Positions 25,203 to 33,532 of a DNA stretch of 64,000 nucleotides are shown here, piece by piece. The stretch lies in the NCBI GenBank assembly GCA_903859205.1, contig CAIOLM010000023.1, forward strand, positions 1-64,000, in the 5' to 3' direction. The DNA is from an uncultured Microbacteriaceae bacterium. Lineage in GTDB: Bacteria; Actinomycetota; Actinomycetes; Actinomycetales; Microbacteriaceae. Position 1 is the first letter of the stretch, and every line of letters starts with the position of its first letter. The position numbers and the translations under genes are program-made. Under the pieces are notes generated by a model, which had not been told where the DNA came from, searched no databases, and saw only the letters and a program-made list of their open reading frames with translations.

Positions 25203-26950
25203 CTGCAGTGAGATTAGCGGTCATAATTCCGGCTCGCGATGTAGCCACGGTTCTCTCCAAGCAGCTCAAGCTCATCCTGTGCCAAGAGGCTTCGTGGGAT
25301 TTCGAAGTCATCGTTGTAGATAACGGTTCGATTGATGACACTTCGCAGATTGCAACTAAGCTTGCAACTCAGGATTCTCGAGTCAGGGTTGTCCAAGCGA
25401 GAGATGGAATTGGCGTTGGTTACGCAAGAAATGTGGGCGTCGCAAACTCAAGCGCCCAGTTCTTGGTTTTTGTTGATGCCGATGATTTAGTGCACCCCGG
25501 TTGGTTGCAAGCCTTTATTGAAGCCTTTGAGTCGGGCGCGCTAGCAGCCGTCGGCAGGTTGCGCTACGTAACGACTTCAGGGATCCCGCTCTTTGAAACG
25601 ACAGGTCTCTTCCCAACGGGTTGGGCATCGCCGGGGGCCGCAGGATCAAACTCTGGTTTTACTCGAAAAGTTTATGACTCAGTCGGCGGTTTTGATGAAA
25701 ACCTGCGTCGAGGCTGGGAGGATATCGACTTTTTCGTTCGCTCAGGCAGGAAGGGTTACAGAATCGTCGAGGTTCGGGATGCTCTCATCGACTACGTTCA
25801 GCGAGAAGACCCGGGCGCAATTTTAGGGCAATGGACAAGATACGGCGAAGGCCTTGTTGATTTTTGGAGGAGCCACGCCTCCTGGGGGATGCCAGCCCCG
25901 AGTTTATTCAAAGCGAAATCTGCAATTCTGTTTGAACGCCTTGTCGGTATTCTGCATCTTCGCAAGAACCCGACCTCGATATTCAGAGGACTTCGCCGAC
26001 TGGGGCGGAATGTAGGGCTTGTCAGGGAATTTTCAGTGCAGCAAGCGGCTGACGCGGGCCAGCAGCCACCGAAATCACACAATCGCGCCTCGCACGCAAT
26101 AAACGTTTATTGGTGGGCGCCCTCAAGGATGCCGTCGGACCTCGCCCGCGAAACAATTACGACTGGAGCGGCTTGGACTCGCTTGTTGAAGTCCGGTTCC
26201 GGCATGCTGACAAATTTTGGTGATGAATTTTCCCAAATTGCAGTTGCTTACGCGACCGGTCGACGCGTTAACTGGGCACGACCTGACCGGGCCGATCTAG
26301 TAGGCCTCGGGAGCGTCTTGAATAGGGCGATGAAATTTGAGTCGCAGGCACAATACTGGGGCACTGGCCTTCGCGGCGAATTCGACGAGCGTAGCGCGCC
26401 TGACTTAGATCAAATTTTAGCTGCTCGCGGACCGCAAACCCAGAAGCTTTTGGGGTTTTATGGCCCCATTGGAGATCCGGGGTTACTCGTGCGGGGGCTC
26501 GTGGGACGCCCAACTCGAAAACGCGGTGGCAAAGTGTATATTCCTCATTTCAGGGATTGGAATTCAAAGCTTGGGCGATATCACATCTCGCTCCTGAGGA
26601 ATCACGGCATCAAAATTTTGGCTTCAAACCTTGACCCGTTAGAAATTGCACGCGAGATTTCACATTCCGACTTTGTCGTGTCATCCAGTTTGCACGGCCT
26701 TATTTTTGCAGATGCCCTTGGTGTCGCTAACCAGCTTGTTATGCCTGCATCAATGGAACCTACGTTCAAATACCTTGACTATTTTGGCTCTGTCGGCTCG
26801 TCGTTCGAACCAATTTCTCACTTAGAACTCGTCGCCCGGATAAATGATTCGAGCTATGTTGGGCTTCGGGAATTTCAAACGAACCAACTTAGCGCGACCA
26901 TAGACGGCCTTTGCGAGGGGCTCATGTCGGCAGCTCGGCACGTTGGGTAG
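25196..26950 (+). CDS. fusion of family 2 glycosyltransferase and polysaccharide pyruvyltransferase
   Basis: A 584-residue two-domain protein. Residues 1-290 form a GT-A glycosyltransferase with LAVIIPARDVATVL, VIVVDNGSIDDT, the DxD-type FVDADDLVHPGW and GWEDIDFFVRSG. Residues about 300-584 resemble polysaccharide pyruvyltransferases (CsaB/WcaK type), with TNFGDEFSQIAVAYATGR near 340, YIPHFRDW near 448 and the late VVSSSLHGLIFADALGV (about 500). It would add a sugar and a pyruvate ketal, making the polymer acidic. It overlaps the polymerase gene by 7 bp and ends the cassette. At least four in-frame TTA codons occur (25487, 25823, 25904, 26639). Confidence 0.85.
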   Translation: MVAAVRLAVIIPARDVATVLSKQLKLILCQEASWDFEVIVVDNGSIDDTSQIATKLATQDSRVRVVQARDGIGVGYARNVGVANSSAQFLVFVDADDLVHPGWLQAFIEAFESGALAAVGRLRYVTTSGIPLFETTGLFPTGWASPGAAGSNSGFTRKVYDSVGGFDENLRRGWEDIDFFVRSGRKGYRIVEVRDALIDYVQREDPGAILGQWTRYGEGLVDFWRSHASWGMPAPSLFKAKSAILFERLVGILHLRKNPTSIFRGLRRLGRNVGLVREFSVQQAADAGQQPPKSHNRASHAINVYWWAPSRMPSDLARETITTGAAWTRLLKSGSGMLTNFGDEFSQIAVAYATGRRVNWARPDRADLVGLGSVLNRAMKFESQAQYWGTGLRGEFDERSAPDLDQILAARGPQTQKLLGFYGPIGDPGLLVRGLVGRPTRKRGGKVYIPHFRDWNSKLGRYHISLLRNHGIKILASNLDPLEIAREISHSDFVVSSSLHGLIFADALGVANQLVMPASMEPTFKYLDYFGSVGSSFEPISHLELVARINDSSYVGLREFQTNQLSATIDGLCEGLMSAARHVG

Positions 26951-27366
26951 CGTCTCTTTGTTCGATGTCATGATTGCGATGGAATTACTTTGACTCAGTC
27001 TCGACGGCCTACAAAATTCGAGCCAGCAAGACTCGTCGCTCACAGCTGTTCATGTGTGCAAACCTGTTCAGGGGGCCAAGATCCCGATGCGCTAAAGACC
27101 TTAGGGCTGAGTAACGCAAGATAATCCGAGGAGAACAATCTGAGGTTGCCTGGACCTCTCGTAACAGGTCATGCGATTGCCTTCCAGCTTCACCCAACTA
27201 AGCAATCATGCCCGACAGCCAGTCTCGGTTTAAATCCCGGTGCGAAATCTCTCCGGCAATCTCGACTTTGGGCTCAAGGTCAAAGATGTTTTGGGGGAGG
27301 TGACGATGACGGTAGACGGCCACGACGCAAGCGGGGCGACTCGGGGAAGATTGTAAACCTGCTGAA
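26951..27366. other. 416-bp non-coding junction between polysaccharide locus and catabolic cluster
   Basis: No credible gene in six frames: the open frames are short and show no family motif. There is no tRNA and no strong hairpin. A strong Shine-Dalgarno-like GGGGGAGG at 27294 precedes an ATG at 27306, but that frame encodes only 16 codons. The stretch is less GC-rich at its left end. It lies where a lower-GC cassette meets convergent genes, so it may be a recombination scar; this is inference. Confidence 0.5.
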
Positions 27367-27729
27367 CTAGCGCGGAATCTCGCACGCGGGCGTGCCGCCC
27401 GGCAGGCGGTGACGGTTGCGCGCGACCTGGCGATATCCCCAGGCGCAAAGGGCGCGGTTGCCCGGCAGACGCATGCCCCAGGCAATAAGTCGATGAAACC
27501 AGTCGCCCTGAATGTGCATGAGTTCGGCGAAGCACTCTGCCCCGCCGAAGATGCCCTGATCGCTCACGAGGTACACCTGGCTGGCAGCTTGCTCCTTGGT
27601 GAGACCGAGCGCGCCCAAGTCGGTGAGCTGCCACGCCGCAATCTGAAGCGGCGTGAAGGAGCGCTTCTCAAAGTGTCGCGCGACGGAAGTGCAAAAGCCA
27701 CAGTCTCCGTCGAACACGAGTGTGGGCAT
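27367..27729 (-). CDS. DCC family thiol-disulfide oxidoreductase-like protein (DUF393)
   Basis: A 120-residue protein. I chose ATG 27729, 4 bp after the monooxygenase stop, because the family N-terminus begins there: PTLVFDGDCGFCTSVARHF, containing the DxxCxxC motif. The C-terminal helix has the second family signature with Tyr-Arg-x-x-Ala-x-x-Arg (YRQVARNRHRL). Family members have a thioredoxin-like fold and are thought to act in redox reactions; substrates are unknown. It is the last gene of the unit transcribed from the TetR/monooxygenase side. Confidence 0.88.
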   Translation of the reverse strand: MPTLVFDGDCGFCTSVARHFEKRSFTPLQIAAWQLTDLGALGLTKEQAASQVYLVSDQGIFGGAECFAELMHIQGDWFHRLIAWGMRLPGNRALCAWGYRQVARNRHRLPGGTPACEIPR

Positions 27730-27733
27730 ACAG

Positions 27734-29506
27734 CTAGTTAAGCATGAGTACCCGGCCCAGCACGTCCTGCAGGGTTGCCTCGGGGCTCGAGACCATGGCA
27801 TGACTGCGCCACGCAACGACTCCGTCGGGTCGCACGAGCACGGCACCTTCAGCGCTCACCTCGCGGCGACGCAACCACGAGAGACGGTGGTCGCGGAAGT
27901 CACCTGCCGCGTGACCGATGCGGATACCTCGCACGGGAACCCCTCGCTGAGCCGAGACGGAAGCTGCTGCAGCCACCCACTGGTCGCCGGCCTCACCGGT
28001 GATGAGCAGGAACGAACCGGGCTCGATGAGGTCGGTCAGCGCGATGTGTTCGCCGTTCTGATCAGTCAGGAAGGCGTGCGGAACGGGGCCGCCCGGGTAG
28101 GTGCTCGGCTGGTAAATTCGCACCTCATCGACGTTGGCCGGGGGCTCGGTTCCGTCAGAAATGACCGCGCTCGAGGCGTAACGGTAGCCGTACTCGGTGT
28201 TGTGCTCGTTGAATTCCTGCGATTGGAACGCGAGAGCCTCGTGCACCTGGCGACGGTAATCGGCATCTTCTGGAGCATCGCTCCACATACGACGTAGCTG
28301 CGCCCAGTTCGCTTCCTCGCCGGCGGTCGGGTCCATTCCCAGTGCTGCACCGATGGCCATGTGGTGCATGGCGTTTTCGGTGGAACGCTGCACGTTTCGG
28401 GCGGCTACCGGCTGGCGCTCGGCCTCGTAGGTGTCGAGCAGGGCGTCGGTTGCGGTGCCGTTCAAGACGGCAGCAATCTTCCACGCGATGTTCTGCGAGT
28501 CCTGAATGGCCGTGTTGAGACCGAGTCCACCCGTCGGGCCGTGCTTGTGAGCAGCGTCACCTAGTAAGAAGACACGACCGGCACGGAACTTCGGTGCAAC
28601 CAGCGCCTCAAAGCTCCAGCGCGTAATGAGGTGAACGTTCGGGTTCAAGTCGGGGATGCCCAGTACGCGGAGCATGTCGGCGATCATCGCCTCGTCATCG
28701 AAGATGCGCTTGTCGTCGGCCGCGTAGTTGAGGTGGAAGACCCACTCCTCCGAGTTGGGGCCCCAGTTATCGGGACCCATCGGCACGAGCAGAGCAAGCA
28801 GGCCGACGTGAGGTGGCCACATCCAGCGAATCAGAACGTCGGGGTCGGTCGACCACTTTGAGAGGTCGGCGCTGAAGTGCACCGACACGCTGTAGAGAAT
28901 GTTGCGCATTCCCTCGAGCTCAATGCCAACCTGCTGGCCAACGGTGCGGCCACCGTCAGCGCCGAGCAGGTACTTGGCGCGAACCGTGTACTGCTCGCCT
29001 GTTTCGTTGACGCGCACGGTTGCAGTCACGCCGTCGTCGTCCTGAGTGAACTCGAGGAGTTCGTGACCAAACCGGATGGAGCCAGGCGCCTTTGCCTCGG
29101 CGTGCTTGCGCAGAATCGGCTCGAGGCGAATCTGAGGGAGGTTCGTCTGACGACAAGGGCTCGCGATGAGCCATTCGGGGTCCGCGCCGCCGGCTCCCCA
29201 GTTCTCTTGCTTGGCGATGACGCGCCCGTAGTTGGCATCATCGCCGACCAGGCCGGCGTACCACGCCGTAGCCGCCATGTTCTGCGGGGGAGTGCCCGCT
29301 TCGTAGATGTCTTCGGCGGCGCCGGCCTTGCGATAGATCTCCATGGAGCGCTGTTGAAGGACATGGGCCTTGGGCAAAACCGAGGTGCCCGGAGCGTTTG
29401 AGATGGTCAGTGACTCAACACCAAGGTCACTGAGCAGCATTGATGCGGTGAGTCCGGCGCCACCGGCGCCAACGATGAGGACGGGAACTTCGATGTCGGA
29501 AAACAT
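27734..29506 (-). CDS. FAD-dependent aromatic-ring monooxygenase (phenol hydroxylase/MhpA-like)
   Basis: A 590-residue class A flavin monooxygenase that would hydroxylate a phenolic compound with NAD(P)H and oxygen. ATG 29506 is preceded by AAGGAGAG, and the FAD-binding GAGGAGLTASMLL begins at residue 12. The DG motif GADGGRTVGQQVG lies near 165 and the GD motif FLLGDAAHKHGPTGGLGLN near 290. The C-terminal ~170 residues form the thioredoxin-like domain of the 2,4-dichlorophenol/3-HPP hydroxylase group. The TetR gene 113 bp upstream likely controls it. The true substrate is not visible. Confidence 0.9.
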   Translation of the reverse strand: MFSDIEVPVLIVGAGGAGLTASMLLSDLGVESLTISNAPGTSVLPKAHVLQQRSMEIYRKAGAAEDIYEAGTPPQNMAATAWYAGLVGDDANYGRVIAKQENWGAGGADPEWLIASPCRQTNLPQIRLEPILRKHAEAKAPGSIRFGHELLEFTQDDDGVTATVRVNETGEQYTVRAKYLLGADGGRTVGQQVGIELEGMRNILYSVSVHFSADLSKWSTDPDVLIRWMWPPHVGLLALLVPMGPDNWGPNSEEWVFHLNYAADDKRIFDDEAMIADMLRVLGIPDLNPNVHLITRWSFEALVAPKFRAGRVFLLGDAAHKHGPTGGLGLNTAIQDSQNIAWKIAAVLNGTATDALLDTYEAERQPVAARNVQRSTENAMHHMAIGAALGMDPTAGEEANWAQLRRMWSDAPEDADYRRQVHEALAFQSQEFNEHNTEYGYRYASSAVISDGTEPPANVDEVRIYQPSTYPGGPVPHAFLTDQNGEHIALTDLIEPGSFLLITGEAGDQWVAAAASVSAQRGVPVRGIRIGHAAGDFRDHRLSWLRRREVSAEGAVLVRPDGVVAWRSHAMVSSPEATLQDVLGRVLMLN

Positions 29507-29544
29507 TGCTCTCCTTTGAGCTGCTTGATGCCTGTGCACGAAAT

Positions 29545-29562
29545 GTTCTGTAGTGAACGTTC
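29545..29562. promoter_or_regulatory. possible TetR operator upstream of the monooxygenase
   Basis: The perfect 8-bp palindrome GAACGTTC (29555-29562) is preceded by GTTC (29545-29548), which forms a second inverted pair with GAAC. It lies 40 bp upstream of the monooxygenase start, in the gap after the TetR gene. Cognate binding is unproven. Confidence 0.4.
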
Positions 29563-29619
29563 CAGATAGGTTACAACGTGCAGGGCTTTGCCACAAGGGC
29601 GAGCTCAACTCGGTCGATA

Positions 29620-30249
29620 TTAAGCAGTGGGAGCGAGGCGGACCACAATCTCGGCCATCGCGTCAATCAGCGCTGACAAGGGAACCTCAGGGTTTGTCTC
29701 GACCGTAAGAAAAGCACCGTTGAAGAAGGTCAGTGCTGTCACGGTCAGCTGGTCTGCAATTCGAGTCGCGGCAACATCGCCCTGATCCGCGAACGCTTCA
29801 CGAATCTGTTCGTGCAACTGCGCTCGTCCGCGATCATTCACTCTTTTGAGAATTGCCACCGTTGCTTCATCGCTCGGATTGGCAAGGATGAGTAGAAAGA
29901 GAAGTCGAAGAAACTCGGGGTGCTCTTCTGCCGAGCGACGTGCCTGCTGAAAGCGTGCGCGAAGCAACTCGAGTGGCGACAGTCCCTTCGTCGCGGGCTC
30001 GGTCACCTCTTGAGTGGTGGCAAAGAAGGCTTCGGCACCTCGTTCCATAACAGCGGCCAAGATGCCCGCCTTCGAGCCGAAGTGCCAATAGATCGAGCTC
30101 GCCGGAAGTCCGGACGTCTGCGCAATCTTGGCCACGCTCGCGCCGTCGTATCCCGACTCAGACATCAGCTGAAGGGCAGCATCGAGAATTGCGGTGCGCG
30201 AGCGCGCTCCCAACTCCTGACGCTTATTCAGCTTGGTCGCAGTCTCCAC
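29620..30249 (-). CDS. TetR family transcriptional regulator
   Basis: A 209-residue regulator. The N-terminal TetR domain reads RTAILDAALQLMSESGYDGASVAKIAQTSGLPASSIYWHFGSK in essence (residues about 17-60), with the typical IYWHFGSK recognition helix end. The C-terminal ligand domain is helical and unassigned. It sits between the nitrilase (24 bp upstream) and the monooxygenase on the same strand, so it is probably cotranscribed with the nitrilase and regulates the cluster in response to an aromatic or nitrile compound. That ligand is inference. Confidence 0.92.
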   Translation of the reverse strand: METATKLNKRQELGARSRTAILDAALQLMSESGYDGASVAKIAQTSGLPASSIYWHFGSKAGILAAVMERGAEAFFATTQEVTEPATKGLSPLELLRARFQQARRSAEEHPEFLRLLFLLILANPSDEATVAILKRVNDRGRAQLHEQIREAFADQGDVAATRIADQLTVTALTFFNGAFLTVETNPEVPLSALIDAMAEIVVRLAPTA

Positions 30250-30273
30250 GGGTCAAGCCTACGGACTCGGTGC

Positions 30274-31263
30274 CTATTCGGACGCGGTGACGGTTGCCTG
30301 CTCGGCGAAGTCGGATGTGCCAAACGGGGTGTGCGGGGAACGGTCGACTCCGAACGAGAAGACGTCGGGTCGGGCGTAGTGTCCTGAGCCGTCAGCAAAG
30401 AATTTGGCAAACGGAATGAGTGAGAGGTCGAGGTCTGCGTAGAGAATGGCTTCGTCGTTGCGGTGTGGCTCAGCGAGCCACTTTCCGTTCGGCGCGATAA
30501 AGCCGGTCATTCCGCCGCCGACGGTCGGGGCATCCGGGCCCTCTGGCACACCGAGTCGCTCGATGATTTCTTCTGACACACGTCCTTGAACGACAATGAC
30601 GAAGGTTTGTGAACAGATGGCATGAGCCTGAGCCAGGGTGGATGAGTAGTGGTCGAAGTCGTCAGCGTTGGGGTCGGCATGGGTGGCGCTGATGGCCGGC
30701 CATGCCGCAACGTGAATCTGCTCGCCGAGGGCGGCAAGCGCGTACTTGTTGAGGTCCATGCTGTGCTCGAAACAGATGAGACCGCCGACCTTGGCAAAGC
30801 CGGTGTCGACAACGAAGACGTCGCGGCCATCGCCTCGACCCCACACGGTGCGCTCGGCGTTGGTGGGGTGCAGTTTGCGGTGCTTGGCAACCAGTTCGCC
30901 AGAAGGTGAAAACCAGGCTTGCGTGTTGTAAAGCGTGCCACCTTCGCGCTCGTCAACGCCCAAGCAGACCCATACTCCGGCTTTGCGGCAGGCCTCGCCA
31001 ATCGCGCGGGACTCCTTGCTGGGAAGTTCAATCGAGTTCAGGTAGAGCTCGCGAAACAGGGGTGCCGCATATTTCGTGGTGTGCGACCAAATCCAGTGCG
31101 GGTAGCCCGGCAGGAACGTTTCGGGAAAGGCGATGAGTTTGGCGCCGGCCGCGCCGGCCTCTTCGATCATGGCGATTGTCTTTTCAACGCCAGCCGCAAG
31201 GTTCAAGAAGGGTGCCGCAGCGTGAACAGCGGCGACTTTGACGACGTTCGAGAGTTCATCCAT
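30274..31263 (-). CDS. nitrilase (carbon-nitrogen hydrolase superfamily)
   Basis: A 329-residue enzyme expected to hydrolyse an organic nitrile to the acid and ammonia. The catalytic triad is visible: Glu48 in AFPETFLPGYP, Lys in KHRKLHPTNAERTVWG (near 130), and Cys in GGLICFEHSMDL (near 165). FPETFLPGYPHWIW and WGRGDG are specific to true nitrilases rather than amidases. I chose ATG 31263; a GTG two codons upstream is possible. It leads a unit with TetR, monooxygenase and DCC genes. It could supply an aromatic or aryl-acetic acid that the monooxygenase attacks; this link is inferred. Confidence 0.9.
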   Translation of the reverse strand: MDELSNVVKVAAVHAAAPFLNLAAGVEKTIAMIEEAGAAGAKLIAFPETFLPGYPHWIWSHTTKYAAPLFRELYLNSIELPSKESRAIGEACRKAGVWVCLGVDEREGGTLYNTQAWFSPSGELVAKHRKLHPTNAERTVWGRGDGRDVFVVDTGFAKVGGLICFEHSMDLNKYALAALGEQIHVAAWPAISATHADPNADDFDHYSSTLAQAHAICSQTFVIVVQGRVSEEIIERLGVPEGPDAPTVGGGMTGFIAPNGKWLAEPHRNDEAILYADLDLSLIPFAKFFADGSGHYARPDVFSFGVDRSPHTPFGTSDFAEQATVTASE

Positions 31264-31343
31264 GGTCACACCCTAGGCTTCTCGCACGATGAGCGAAAGG
31301 CAATGCGTGCAGATGGGGTGAAGATGCCCCGCAGGCACCTTTC

Positions 31344-31360
31344 TATGTAGGCCCCGTCGG
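31344..31360. repeat. 17-bp copy of the tRNA-Lys 3' end
   Basis: TATGTAGGCCCCGTCGG here is identical to 31476-31492, which covers the last 13 bases of the tRNA-Lys gene and the 4 bases after it. Direct repeats of a tRNA 3' end often mark integration sites or partial tRNA duplications. No integrase gene is present in the window. Confidence 0.75.
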
Positions 31361-31364
31361 TCCC

Positions 31365-31402
31365 CGCCGCGACCAGCAAAGCGATGCTTTGCATCAGCGG
31401 CG
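31365..31402. other. strong two-part hairpin beside the tRNA repeat
   Basis: An outer 6-bp stem CGCCGC (31365-31370) / GCGGCG (31397-31402) encloses a 7-bp stem GCAAAGC (31376-31382) / GCTTTGC (31386-31392) with loop GAT. No T-run follows on either strand. It could be a processed RNA element, a terminator or an attachment structure. Confidence 0.45.
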
Positions 31403-31446
31403 TGGGCCCATCGAACCCGGTTCTCGCTCACCAGGGCGAAAATGAG

Positions 31447-31472
31447 AAAGACCCCCTAAAGGAGGTCCTTTT
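31447..31472 (-). terminator. rho-independent terminator of tRNA-Lys
   Basis: On the minus strand, starting 8 bases after the tRNA, AAAGGACCTCC (31471-31461) pairs with AGGGGGTCTTT (31457-31447), with one bulged C and one mismatch around a 4-base loop. T-rich sequence flanks both sides, so it may act in both directions. Confidence 0.6.
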
Positions 31473-31479
31473 ATTTATG

Positions 31480-31552
<73 letters not shown>

Positions 31553-31602
31553 GCGCCCGAAGGCACTCCTCCATTCTAGAGATACCGCGCTGGGGCCGAG
31601 AG

Positions 31603-32715
31603 TCAGCGAACGAGACCGACACTTCGCTTGTAGGCGAGGATGCGCATGACCTTGTGTTCCATCTCGATGCGCGAGAGGTAGCCCGTGCCTATGGCTGCGG
31701 TCACGGCCTTCTCGACTCCGGCTGTTCCACCACACAGCAGAGCGACATCGACACCGGCCTTGAGCGCACGCAGCGTAGCCCGAGGCACCGAGCCGCCTGT
31801 GGTCGCGGTTGCCGCATCCATCGACAGGGAATCGGTCACAATCAGTGAGTTGGGCCCGACGCGCTCGCGTAGGTATGAAAGGGCACTCGGCGAGAGGGTG
31901 GCCGGCTCGCGACCTTTCGTCAATCCGGGAACAGCCAAGTGCCCGACCATCACTGCGTGAAAGTCGGCCGCGAAGGCAGTCTCAAACGGAACGAGGTCAG
32001 ACGTCTTGAGCACGCTCAGTCGCGGGATGGTCGCTGCTCCGATGTGCGTATCGGATGCGCGTCCGTGGCCAGGCCAGTGCTTGATCACCGGAATGACGCC
32101 GCCTGCTTTTAGGCCGTTGCCCCATGCCACGACCGCCTTGCCCACTGTGCTGGGCTTGGACGAGAACGCGCGCCCACCGGCGCTGATGAAGTGTCCGGGA
32201 ACATCGAGGTCGGCCACCGGAGCAAACGACATCGTGATGCCCAGTGCGCGCATCCGGGTGCCGTAGTCGGTGGCCGTTGCGGTCAGTTTGCTCGCTGACC
32301 AGCGGCCCATGGTTTTTGCCGAGGGAAGCGCATAAATCGCTTCATCGAGGCGCTGCACATCACCGCCCTCTTCATCGCTGGCAATGATTGGTGGCACGCC
32401 AGCCGTATTTTTTGCGGCAAGGGCTGAGATCACCTTCGCTAGGCGCGGAGGCGTCGAGCCGCCCAAAATGGCCACACCCCCAATGCCGTGCCGAACTGCG
32501 GTGGTCAAACTGCCAAGGTTGTCGAGCGGGGCGCAGAAGAAGAGCGTCTGAGTCGCCAGCTGCGCGTTCGACCACGTGGAAGGATCGCTCACCCGATACG
32601 GGCTCGGTTCATTCGGAATCGATGCGGACGCCGGGTCTGAGACCGCCAGAGTTGATACGGTCAGGGCGGTCACTGCGGTGAGCGCAATCGCCCATGCTCG
32701 CTTCGCCGCAGTCAT
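31603..32715 (-). CDS. glycoside hydrolase family 3 protein, beta-N-acetylglucosaminidase-like (NagZ type)
   Basis: A 370-residue exported enzyme. The N-terminal signal peptide (about 1-32, ending ASA) is followed by a GH3 TIM barrel. The NagZ-type motif KHWPGHGRASDTH (about residue 210) carries the Asp/His acid-base loop, and the nucleophile Asp is in LIVTDSLSMDAAT (about 290). It probably removes N-acetylglucosamine from peptidoglycan fragments or chitin outside the cell. Length fits single-barrel NagZ enzymes. It is divergent from the hypothetical gene at 32759, with 43 bp between starts. Confidence 0.9.
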   Translation of the reverse strand: MTAAKRAWAIALTAVTALTVSTLAVSDPASASIPNEPSPYRVSDPSTWSNAQLATQTLFFCAPLDNLGSLTTAVRHGIGGVAILGGSTPPRLAKVISALAAKNTAGVPPIIASDEEGGDVQRLDEAIYALPSAKTMGRWSASKLTATATDYGTRMRALGITMSFAPVADLDVPGHFISAGGRAFSSKPSTVGKAVVAWGNGLKAGGVIPVIKHWPGHGRASDTHIGAATIPRLSVLKTSDLVPFETAFAADFHAVMVGHLAVPGLTKGREPATLSPSALSYLRERVGPNSLIVTDSLSMDAATATTGGSVPRATLRALKAGVDVALLCGGTAGVEKAVTAAIGTGYLSRIEMEHKVMRILAYKRSVGLVR

Positions 32716-32758
32716 TCACCCAGCTTAGGCATTCACTGGATGCGGGAGAATGAGAGAC

Positions 32759-33379
32759 ATGTCTTTCCACCGCCCCGCGATGTTCGCCGGTCACGAGTTC
32801 TCGGCCTTCGAGGGCGCCTCGGATCCGGCGGCGGTGAGCGCGCTCGCGCACGAAAGTGCATCCCTGCTTCTTGCCCACGTCAAGGATGCCCCGGCCTCGG
32901 TAGTCGACCGGGCCGTCGAGCTCACCGATGAGCACGGCCTCGACCTCGCCGCCGAGCTCTGGTCGCAAACCGGAGCACACAGCTTGCCCGGAAGCCTCTG
33001 GAGGCTCTATCTGGTGCGGGCGGTCATTCGCGAGCAAGACGCCCACATGAGCCACCTGTACGCCGTCGGCAACGCGGTGCTCCACACTGCCGACCACGTG
33101 GTCGCGGGCGCCCCAACCCCGGCTGGCCCGGCCGAGATTCGCGAGCTCGCCGACCAGATTCTGCGGGGAGCCTTCGCAGGTGATTATGGTCACGCCCTCG
33201 AGCGAGCGGCAGCTTTCTGCCGTGTCACCGCTGCGGGCTGCATCGAACAGGCCCACGAAAACGACACCGTGAACCCCGAACTTGCGGCAGCTCTGACGAC
33301 CCAGGGCGCCCGCCTGTCGACCATCGGAAGCGAGCTCGATATCTGTGCTCGCATGTGGCGAAGCGACAACCTGGTCTAG
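32759..33379 (+). CDS. conserved hypothetical protein, helical
   Basis: A 206-residue protein of unknown function. ATG 32759 is preferred to ATG 32750 because GGGAG (32744-32748) is well spaced for it. It is Ala/Glu/His-rich and predicted almost all alpha-helical, with HESASLLLAHVKDAP, SLPGSLWRLYLVRAVIREQ and a C-terminal LDICARMWRS. There is no signal peptide, membrane helix or recognisable catalytic motif. Similar proteins in Micrococcales have been mislabelled as an RNA polymerase subunit; nothing here supports that name. It is convergent with pstB. Confidence 0.7.
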   Translation: MSFHRPAMFAGHEFSAFEGASDPAAVSALAHESASLLLAHVKDAPASVVDRAVELTDEHGLDLAAELWSQTGAHSLPGSLWRLYLVRAVIREQDAHMSHLYAVGNAVLHTADHVVAGAPTPAGPAEIRELADQILRGAFAGDYGHALERAAAFCRVTAAGCIEQAHENDTVNPELAAALTTQGARLSTIGSELDICARMWRSDNLV

Positions 33380-33435
33380 CCCACACGCTTAGAATTGGAT
33401 GGCCGGGCCGCAGTAACCCCGGGCTCCAATATTTC

Positions 33436-33466
33436 GCCGCTACGAGCGGCCTTCCGCCGAGAGGCG
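33436..33466. terminator. hairpin pair between convergent genes
   Basis: GCCGCT-ACG-AGCGGC (33436-33450) is a perfect 6-bp stem, and CGCC-GAGA-GGCG follows at 33455-33466 before TTTA. They lie between the stops of the hypothetical gene and pstB and could terminate either. A longer inverted pair CCTGCGG/CCGCAGG (33471, 33507) is also present. Confidence 0.35.
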
Positions 33467-33532
33467 TTTACCTGCGGCTCGGCTTTACTTTCGTCGGTTG
33501 AGTAGCCCGCAGGGCGTATCGCAACCTGTTCG

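Noticed and set aside
27215-27245. T-arm-like sequence with a GGTTTAAATCC core in the 416-bp junction
   Set aside because: No acceptor, D or anticodon stem can be drawn around it, so it is not a tRNA.
27306-27356. Sixteen-codon frame after a strong GGGGGAGG
   Set aside because: Too short and without any conserved feature; probably chance.
27198-27485. Minus-strand frame of 95 codons ending in a polar C-terminus, considered as a gene remnant
   Set aside because: Overlaps the DCC gene in another frame, lacks a ribosome site and matches no family I can name.
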